Notes under the pieces: generated by a model
What the model was told of the DNA's origin: nothing
Database searches by the model: none
What the model saw: only the letters and a program-made list of their open reading frames with translations
Shown: piece by piece, positions 58,438-64,000 of the stretch
How the letters are laid out: each line of letters begins with the position of its first letter
How positions within the stretch are numbered: the stretch's first letter is position 1
Translations under genes and position numbers: made by a program
Assembly (NCBI GenBank): GCA_018365455.1
Contig: JAGZJZ010000032.1
Location: 1 to 64,000 of the forward strand
Length of the DNA stretch: 64,000 nt
Origin: Clostridiales bacterium
GTDB lineage: Bacteria; Bacillota; Clostridia; Lachnospirales; Lachnospiraceae
Direction of reading: 5' to 3'

Positions 58438-61032
58438 ATGGGTAAAAAAACAGTGATAATCGGCGGGGTTGCTGGTGGGGCTACCACTGCTGCACGTCTT
58501 AGAAGACGGGACGAATCAATGGAAATCGTGGTATTTGAAAAAGGAGGCTATATTTCTTATGCAAACTGTGGTTTGCCGTACTATATCGGAGATGTGATCA
58601 AGAGCCGTGACGCACTGCTTTTACAGACTCCCCAGGGGATGAAAAAGAAATTTAATATTGATGTGCGCATTTACAGCGAAGTGATAAAGATTGATCCGGA
58701 CCGTAAATGTGTTTTGGTTCGAAATCTGGAAACCAATGAAACTTATGAAGAAACCTATGACGATCTGGTTATCGCTACGGGATCATCTCCGCTGAAACCG
58801 CCTATTAAGGGGATTGACGGGAAAGGGATTTATACGCTTTGGACGGTGCCGGATACCGACGAAATTAAAGCGTTTGTAGCGGAAAAACATCCGAAAAGGG
58901 CAGCGATTATCGGAGGCGGATTCATTGGTCTTGAGATGGCGGAAAATTTGCATCAGGCTGGGGCAGAGGTTACGATTATCGAAATGCAGGATCAGGTCAT
59001 GGCGCCCATTGACAAAGAAATGGCACAGCTGCTCCATGAAAATATGCAGATGAACGGAGTGGAACTGATACTGGGTGACGGTGTCTCCTATTTTGAAGAC
59101 CGTTTGGGAAGAACTGCAATTATACTGAACAGCAAAAAAGTGGTGACAGCTGATCTTGTGATTTTATCAATAGGAGTTCGCCCAAACAGTATGCTGGCTA
59201 AGGAAGCCGGGCTGCATTTAAATGAACGGGGCGGTATTGTGGTAGATGAAAATCTTAGGACTTCAGATCCCAATATCTACGCAGTAGGAGATGTCATTCA
59301 GGTGGAGAATTTTGTTCTGAAAAATCCTGCAATGATTCCTCTTGCCGGACCTGCAAACAAGCAGGCAAGAATCTGTGCGGACAACATAGCGGGAGATAAA
59401 AAAGAATATCATGGTTCCCAGGGAACCTCCGTGGCACAGGTATTTGACCTGACTGTTGCGGCAGTGGGAGTAAATGAAAAGACCCTGAAGAAAATGGGCA
59501 GGATAAAAGGAAGAGATTATGAAACCGTACTGATCAACCAGAAATCCCATGCCGGATATTATCCTGGTGCAACCCAGCTTACTTTAAAAATGCTGTTTGA
59601 CATGGAAGGTATGATTTTAGGAGCCCAGATTATAGGCCAGGACGGCGTCGATAAAAGAATTGATACACTGGCAGTTACCATGCGTTTACACGGTACGATA
59701 TTTGATTTGGAAGAATTGGAACTTTCTTATGCTCCGCCTTATTCCTCTGCGAAAGATCCGGTAAATATGCTTGGATTTACAGCCCATAATGTTCTGGACC
59801 ATATGGTATCCTTTCTGGAATGGGAGGAAATGGATCGTTTACAGGTACCCGGGCAGGATACACCTTATACAATTCTGGATGTGACAGAAGAGATGGAGCG
59901 CCTGGTATATCAGATTCCAGGGTCTTACCACATACCCCTGGGGGAATTAAGAGAAAGAATGAGGGAACTGGATAAGAACAGTATGATTATCGTATACTGC
60001 GCAATCGGTGTCCGGTCATACAATGGAGCCAGAATACTGATGCAAAATGGATTTAAAAATGTAAAAGTATTGTCAGGCGGTACCGGTTTCTATAAATCAA
60101 TGCATTACCAGGACAGGGAAGAATGGGAGGATTCAGAAGGGATGTCAGAGAAAGAAGTGAAAGCAGCCCAGGCTCAGGCTAACACAGTGCAGGTTAACGC
60201 AGAGCAGGTTAACACAGCTCAGGCTAACACACCACAGGCTAACGCAGCACATGTTAACACAGCGCAAGTAAATACAGAAACAGTGCCGGCGCAAAAAGAA
60301 ATGAAAATTCTGGACTGCTGCGGTCTTCAGTGCCCGGGTCCCATTATGAAGGTAAATGAAACACTGAGAGAAATGGAAGAGAACCAGGTTCTGCAGGTTT
60401 CGGCAACGGATATGGGATTTGTCAGAGATATTGATGCCTGGTGCAAAAGAACAGGGAACACCATGGTGAATTCCGAACGTAAAGACAGAGAAAATATCGT
60501 CTATATTAAGAAGGGAACCAATGTGTGCCAGGGAAGTTCCACGGAAAATGCAGTCACCCTTCCACAAGGCAAGACATTAATCATATTCAGCGGGGATCTG
60601 GATAAAGTTCTGGCTTCCTTTATTATCGCAAACGGAGCGGCAGCAATGGGCAGGCCAGTCACCATGTTCTTTACCTTCTGGGGGCTGAATGCACTGCGAA
60701 AAACAGATAAACAATCGGTGAAGAAACCGTTTATCGAGAAAATGTTCGGTGCCATGATGCCCAGAGGAACCGGTAAATTAAAACTTTCCAGGATGAATAT
60801 GGCTGGAATGGGAACCAAAATGATGAAGAAAGTAATGAAGGATAAAAATGTGGAATCCCTGGAAGAACTGATGCAGCATGCCATGGCAAATGGGATTAAA
60901 CTGGTAGCTTGTACCATGTCCATGGATGTGATGGGAATAACCAAAGAAGAGCTGATCGATGGCGTGGAACTGGCTGGTGTGGCATCTTATCTTGGGGATG
61001 CGGAAGAGTCGAATGTGAATTTGTTTATTTAA
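58438..61032 (+). CDS. CoA-disulfide-reductase-like fusion with rhodanese, TusA and DsrE-like domains
   Basis: An 864-residue fusion. Residues 1-450 are an FAD/NAD(P)H disulfide reductase (FAD loop GGVAGGATTAARL; redox Cys44 in NCGLPYY; NAD loop IIGGGFIGLEMAE). Then follow a rhodanese domain (about 465-560; Cys521 in YCAIGVRS), a low-complexity linker of seven 5-residue units Q-A/V-N-T/A-x (about 579-615), a TusA domain (about 622-695; Cys632 in LQCPGP) and a DsrE/DrsE_2-like domain (about 700-864). All catalytic cysteines are present, so persulfide could pass along one chain. The physiological sulfur donor and acceptor are unknown. Start follows AGAGGTAA. Confidence 0.9.
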   Translation: MGKKTVIIGGVAGGATTAARLRRRDESMEIVVFEKGGYISYANCGLPYYIGDVIKSRDALLLQTPQGMKKKFNIDVRIYSEVIKIDPDRKCVLVRNLETNETYEETYDDLVIATGSSPLKPPIKGIDGKGIYTLWTVPDTDEIKAFVAEKHPKRAAIIGGGFIGLEMAENLHQAGAEVTIIEMQDQVMAPIDKEMAQLLHENMQMNGVELILGDGVSYFEDRLGRTAIILNSKKVVTADLVILSIGVRPNSMLAKEAGLHLNERGGIVVDENLRTSDPNIYAVGDVIQVENFVLKNPAMIPLAGPANKQARICADNIAGDKKEYHGSQGTSVAQVFDLTVAAVGVNEKTLKKMGRIKGRDYETVLINQKSHAGYYPGATQLTLKMLFDMEGMILGAQIIGQDGVDKRIDTLAVTMRLHGTIFDLEELELSYAPPYSSAKDPVNMLGFTAHNVLDHMVSFLEWEEMDRLQVPGQDTPYTILDVTEEMERLVYQIPGSYHIPLGELRERMRELDKNSMIIVYCAIGVRSYNGARILMQNGFKNVKVLSGGTGFYKSMHYQDREEWEDSEGMSEKEVKAAQAQANTVQVNAEQVNTAQANTPQANAAHVNTAQVNTETVPAQKEMKILDCCGLQCPGPIMKVNETLREMEENQVLQVSATDMGFVRDIDAWCKRTGNTMVNSERKDRENIVYIKKGTNVCQGSSTENAVTLPQGKTLIIFSGDLDKVLASFIIANGAAAMGRPVTMFFTFWGLNALRKTDKQSVKKPFIEKMFGAMMPRGTGKLKLSRMNMAGMGTKMMKKVMKDKNVESLEELMQHAMANGIKLVACTMSMDVMGITKEELIDGVELAGVASYLGDAEESNVNLFI
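60175..60279 (+). repeat. 15-base coding tandem repeat
   Basis: Seven units of 15 bases, mostly CAGGYTAACRCAGNN, encode the linker Q-A/V-N-T/A-x between the rhodanese and TusA domains. The number of units may vary between strains, which would change the linker length without a frameshift. Confidence 0.85.
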
Positions 61033-61069
61033 GAAATTAGTTACCTTTTCCTCCACAATTTAAAAAATT

Positions 61070-61098
61070 TTGACATTTCCTGAAAATAATACTATAAT
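61070..61098 (+). promoter_or_regulatory. Consensus sigma-A promoter of the DUF6465 gene
   Basis: A perfect -35 TTGACA (61070-61075) and a perfect -10 TATAAT (61093-61098) with a 17-base spacer, 30 bases before the start codon. One of the strongest promoters in the window, which implies high constitutive expression. Confidence 0.85.
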
Positions 61099-61127
61099 AA
61101 CTGTCGGAAATTCAACAGGAGGAACAT

Positions 61128-61562
61128 ATGGCTAAAAAAAGACATCTAAAAAAGAAAAATAAGATGATGACAGGAAATGTCATTGAAAATGAAACACGCG
61201 AAGAAACTAACGAAACAAAAGAAACAAAAAAAGCAGACACAGCAGCAGTTACAGTATCGGAAACATCAGCAGCAGTTAAGGAAACAGCAGCTGCCCGGAC
61301 AGAAGAAGTTCAGACAGGGATCCCTAAAAAGGAAGAGGCTACTGCTGTTAAAAAACGGGCATCTAAGAAAACGAATTTTTATGTTCAGTTTCAGGATGCA
61401 GAATATAATGAACAGGATATCATTGCCCAGGTGAAAAAGATCTGGAAGGATGCCGGCAACCGTATTGCGGATTTGAACACCATGGATATTTATGTGAAGC
61501 CGGAAGAAAAGATGGTATATTATACAATTAATGAAGAGTTAAGTGCGTCATTTGCACTTTAA
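61128..61562 (+). CDS. DUF6465 family protein
   Basis: A 144-residue protein with a Lys/Glu/Thr/Ala-rich, probably disordered N-terminus (1-83, starting MAKKRHLKKKNK) and a folded C-terminal domain (84-144; NFYVQFQDAEYNEQDIIAQV and MDIYVKPEEKMVYYTIN) that matches DUF6465, a clostridial family of unknown function. The lysine-rich head would suit nucleic acid or ribosome contact, which is speculation. Start follows ACAGGAGGA; expression should be strong given its consensus promoter. Confidence 0.8.
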   Translation: MAKKRHLKKKNKMMTGNVIENETREETNETKETKKADTAAVTVSETSAAVKETAAARTEEVQTGIPKKEEATAVKKRASKKTNFYVQFQDAEYNEQDIIAQVKKIWKDAGNRIADLNTMDIYVKPEEKMVYYTINEELSASFAL

Positions 61563-61608
61563 AAACAGGTGGACCCCAAACGGATATGTTGGGGGTCCAC
61601 CTGTTTTT
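61561..61608. terminator. Strong terminator behind the DUF6465 gene
   Basis: Perfect 17-base arms AAAAACAGGTGGACCCC and GGGGTCCACCTGTTTTT with a 14-base loop. It overlaps the stop codon and, having A-runs on one side and T-runs on the other, serves both convergent genes. Confidence 0.92.
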
Positions 61609-61637
61609 GTATAACAAAAGGTAATGGTTTATACGGT

Positions 61638-62315
61638 TTACAGAAGTTTTTTTAAGCTTTGCTTATCCAGAATCCGTATGCCGCCTCTGGATAATTCTAC
61701 AATGCCCTCTGTTGAAAAATACTTGAGCATCCGGGAAACTACTTCTCTGGCGCTGCCCGTATATTTGGCAATCTGTTCATGAGTCATTTTGATAGTATCC
61801 GATTTTGCCCGGGTGCATTCGTCCAACAGGAAAATAGCCAGGCGCTTGTCAAAACTCATAAATAAAATCTGCTGCATAGCCCACATAACATCGGAGAAAC
61901 GTTCGGTTGCCAGTTTATATGCATAGGCTTCCACATGAATGTTTTCTTCCATAAGTACGGAAACAGCTGAAGAGTTAATCTGCAGTATCTCGCAGTCTTC
62001 GGCTGCATCAATATACACATCAAAGGTAATGGTTTGGAGCACGCAGGATGCAGATAAAATGCATACCTCACCTTCGCCAAGCCGATAGAGTGTAACTTCC
62101 TTGCCGGTTTCGGAAAGTAAATAAGTACGCATAACCCCGTTTTTGATGATGAGCATTCCGATACAGTCATTTTCGCCAAAGTGTATATGGCTGTCTCTTG
62201 CATAGCTGGTGGTGACTGCATTTCTTGCAAGAGTATCCTTTTGGGCGGTATTTAAATGCTGCCAGATTGGCAGGTATTTTTCCAAAAGCAGGGAATTTTC
62301 TTCCAAATGATCCAT
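61638..62315 (-). CDS. Crp/Fnr family transcriptional regulator
   Basis: A 225-residue regulator with an N-terminal cyclic-nucleotide-binding-like fold (about 15-130; HIHFGENDCIGMLIIKNGVM) and a C-terminal Crp winged helix (about 150-225; MTHEQIAKYTGSAREVVSRM). It lacks the N-terminal cysteine cluster of FNR, so an iron-sulfur sensor is unlikely; the effector is unknown. The start at 62315 follows AAAAAGGAG; a longer frame overlaps the acetyltransferase gene. The GNAT gene directly upstream probably shares its transcript. Confidence 0.88.
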   Translation of the reverse strand: MDHLEENSLLLEKYLPIWQHLNTAQKDTLARNAVTTSYARDSHIHFGENDCIGMLIIKNGVMRTYLLSETGKEVTLYRLGEGEVCILSASCVLQTITFDVYIDAAEDCEILQINSSAVSVLMEENIHVEAYAYKLATERFSDVMWAMQQILFMSFDKRLAIFLLDECTRAKSDTIKMTHEQIAKYTGSAREVVSRMLKYFSTEGIVELSRGGIRILDKQSLKKLL

Positions 62316-62331
62316 AATAACTCCTTTTTGA

Positions 62332-62817
62332 CTATCTTTCTCGCTGGAAAGCAATACGTTTTGATCCGTCTTCCAGATAGATGGTTCCACAGTGGATAAA
62401 ACCGTTTTTCCTTAAAGCTTTCTGCATGGGAAGATTATCGTCATGGGTGTCAATTTTAAGGTTTCCGCACTGCTGAAAACACCATTGGAAGATAAAGGAA
62501 GCAACGCCTTTCGTACCAGCGGCAGAAGTAATGCGGTGAATGACGCCATAAGGCAGTTCATTTAACCAGCTGCCTTCAAAGATTTCCCGGTAAGAAGGAT
62601 CTTCTCCTGTTTTAAAATAAAAGGTTCCGGCGATTTGGCCATTCTGAATGCAGACATAACTGCAGCCTTTGTCAATATCGGATTGGACAAGTGCAGCTGA
62701 CGGGTAGGTGCCGCCCCACTGTGAGGGATTGCCGTTTTTCGCCATAAAGTCTCTGGCATCTGCATATAGCTGCAGCAATGTATCTAAATCATCTGGGGTA
62801 CTTTTTCTGATTTCCAT
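62332..62817 (-). CDS. GNAT family N-acetyltransferase
   Basis: A 161-residue acetyltransferase (MEIRKSTPDDLDTLLQLYADAR start; IAGTFYF strand; acetyl-CoA region VIHRITSAAGTKGVASFIF; DTHDDNLPMQKALRKNGF near the end). It transfers an acetyl group from acetyl-CoA to an unknown amine. The start has AAGGAATCTC about 10 bases upstream. It precedes the Crp/Fnr gene by 16 bases. Confidence 0.88.
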   Translation of the reverse strand: MEIRKSTPDDLDTLLQLYADARDFMAKNGNPSQWGGTYPSAALVQSDIDKGCSYVCIQNGQIAGTFYFKTGEDPSYREIFEGSWLNELPYGVIHRITSAAGTKGVASFIFQWCFQQCGNLKIDTHDDNLPMQKALRKNGFIHCGTIYLEDGSKRIAFQRER

Positions 62818-63184
62818 TTATGAGATTCCTTCCTGTATGTAAATTTAATATAAAAAAATGCGGGCAGATCCTGTAATATTATATTTTCATTTTATCCTAT
62901 GAATACCAAAAGAACAAGGAAGAGTTTGTATAAATAATTTAAATTCCAGTAAAAACACAACAGTTTTTAAAGAATGCATTTTCATATTTTATGATGTTAC
63001 TGCTAATAATGAATAATAAAATGTCATATAGCATACCACGGTATTCGGTATTTTATGTAAATATTTTTGTTTTTTTCAAAATAAATGGGATTCTTGTCAT
63101 TGCCCTATGTCGAAAACTGCGGTAAAATGGAGACATGTCATTTTTGGAAGATGAAAGAAGACAGAAAAAGAAGGGACACCTGTT
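62818..63184. other. AT-rich intergenic stretch before the osmolyte transporter
   Basis: No gene is visible. The stretch is very AT-rich and divergent to both sides. A weak promoter candidate, TTGCCC (63100-63105) and TAAAAT (63123-63128) with a 17-base spacer, could serve the permease at 63185. A short palindrome ATACCACGGTAT stands near 63034. Confidence 0.4.
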
Positions 63185-63817
63185 ATGTGGCAGCAAATCA
63201 TAGATTATTTTACAAATAACATGGATACTTATCTGACGGCAGCATGGGAGCACGTGTGGATCAGTTTGCTTTCTCTTGGAATTGCGCTGGCAGTTGGCAT
63301 TCCGGCAGGCATATACTGCGCACACACAAAGAAATTCCGTAAGTGGATAACTGCATTCTTTAATGTACTGCGGATTGTACCCAGTTTTGCCGTTTTAATA
63401 TTATTAATTCCCATTATGGGAACCGGTGTAAAACCTGCAATGACAGCGCTGGTGATACTGGCAATTCCGCCCATTCTTATGAATACAAATGCAGGATTTG
63501 AAAGCACCCCCGAATTTATACTGGAAACTGCCCGGGGACTTGGTATGACAGATAAACAGATATTTCAAAAAGTGAAAATTCCCCTCGCCCTGCCGTATAT
63601 TCTCATCGGCACCAAGACTGCATTCGTTGAGATTATCGCCAGTGCTACCCTGGCTGCCTATATAGGAGGCGGTGGATTAGGGACAATTATATTTACCGGT
63701 CTTGGATTAAACAGAACTGATTTATTATTGATTGGCGGAATCTCAGTGGCGCTGCTATCCCTCTTTTCCGGGTTCCTGGTGACAGCGGCAGAAAAATGGA
63801 TTGTAAGATACCGCTAG
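63185..63817 (+). CDS. Glycine betaine/choline ABC transporter permease (OpuCB type)
   Basis: A 210-residue permease with five to six helices and a binding-protein-dependent transport motif ETARGLGMTDKQIFQKVKIP (about residues 116-135). Size and pattern match OpuCB/OpuCD and ProW-type subunits for compatible solutes. Unusually, it starts the unit: the ATPase gene that normally comes first (opuCA) is not upstream, so it may lie beyond the window. Start has GAAGGGACACC upstream. A family 1 hairpin begins at its stop codon. Confidence 0.85.
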   Translation: MWQQIIDYFTNNMDTYLTAAWEHVWISLLSLGIALAVGIPAGIYCAHTKKFRKWITAFFNVLRIVPSFAVLILLIPIMGTGVKPAMTALVILAIPPILMNTNAGFESTPEFILETARGLGMTDKQIFQKVKIPLALPYILIGTKTAFVEIIASATLAAYIGGGGLGTIIFTGLGLNRTDLLLIGGISVALLSLFSGFLVTAAEKWIVRYR

Positions 63818-63877
63818 TGCCGCCCGGCGTAAATACGTCGATATATAGTGCCTGATATTTGTGCCGGGTGGCACTAG
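63814..63877 (+). repeat. Long hairpin repeat (family 1, copy 3)
   Basis: Perfect 14-base arms CTAGTGCCGCCCGG and CCGGGTGGCACTAG enclose a 36-base centre. It includes the stop codon of the permease (TAG at 63815). Its first 56 bases are nearly identical to those of the kduI leader copy (2986). It separates the permease from the next gene and may set their relative mRNA levels. Confidence 0.85.
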
Positions 63878-63962
63878 TACTCCATCCAGCCAGAAAGCCT
63901 ACTGGCAATGGGGCAAAAAAATAGAGTCAGTGCAGAGCACTGTAGAATAGTAAGGAGACAAA

Positions 63963-64000
63963 ATGAAAAAAGGAAATAAAGTTATAAAAAAAATATTTGC
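63963..64000 (+). CDS. Start of a further gene, probably the osmolyte-binding protein (cut by window end)
   Basis: Only 12 codons are visible (MKKGNKVIKKIF). The start follows TAAGGAGAC, and the basic, then hydrophobic beginning looks like a signal peptide. In Opu-type operons the substrate-binding protein follows the first permease, so OpuCC is the likely identity; the sequence itself is too short to prove it. Confidence 0.45.
   Translation, partial: MKKGNKVIKKIF

Overview
The window looks like a chromosomal segment of a strictly anaerobic, moderately AT-rich Firmicute of the Lachnospiraceae type (Blautia/Robinsoniella-like; the genus is an inference). Pointers are strong AGGAGG ribosome binding sites, ATG/TTG/GTG starts, YesM/YesN-type two-component systems, carbohydrate ABC importers without their own ATPase, clostridial small FeoA proteins with FeoB, a group B [FeFe] hydrogenase, and DUF4491, DUF6465 and DUF3793 proteins. 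No rRNA, tRNA, CRISPR array, phage or insertion sequence was seen.

Layout. 1-1767: putative iron-responsive operon (DUF2325, DUF3793, flavodoxin). 1768-6680: uronate (pectin) catabolism with an AraC regulator, kduI, kduD, an RpiB-like isomerase, a discoidin-like protein and the wreck of a second AraC gene. 6807-10784: HD hydrolase, MATE exporter and a cellulose-synthase-like glycosyltransferase with a PilZ-like end. 11053-22414: glycan uptake locus with sensor kinase, response regulator, membrane-anchored binding protein, ABC importer and GH38 alpha-mannosidase. 22804-25081: AAA-ATPase/nuclease-like protein and YqeY. 25226-33015: iron block with two feoA, feoB, a Cys-rich FeoB partner, a broken metal-binding gene, a third feoA, a truncated Fur-like and a short DtxR-like regulator, and a [FeFe] hydrogenase. 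33050-47578: SNF2 helicase, glycogen debranching enzyme, secreted SGNH hydrolase, L,D-transpeptidase, K+ uptake pair, MerR, YeiH/LysR pair and a methyltransferase. 47915-55819: second sugar importer with an unfamiliar six-hairpin glycosidase, an AraC regulator and a GH4 enzyme carrying the CHEV motif of alpha-galacturonidases. 55894-64000: DUF4491, catalase, ACT protein, a five-domain sulfur-transfer fusion, DUF6465, Crp/Fnr, GNAT and the start of an osmolyte ABC transporter.

How it fits together. Two parts form a pectin theme: the alpha-galacturonidase locus would release galacturonate, and KduI/KduD work on the ketouronates from unsaturated uronates. The iron theme is tied together by one DNA motif, GTTAG-N6-CTAAC, found seven times, only next to the flavodoxin operon, feoA/feoB, the third feoA and the Fur-like gene, and overlapping the -10 of two good promoters. 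The short DtxR-like protein keeps a Cys-x2-Glu-His metal site of the iron-sensing type and is the obvious reader.

At least three families of dispersed structured repeats lie between genes. The most striking is a long hairpin family with three copies, in the kduI leader, behind feoB, and at the stop codon of the osmolyte permease.
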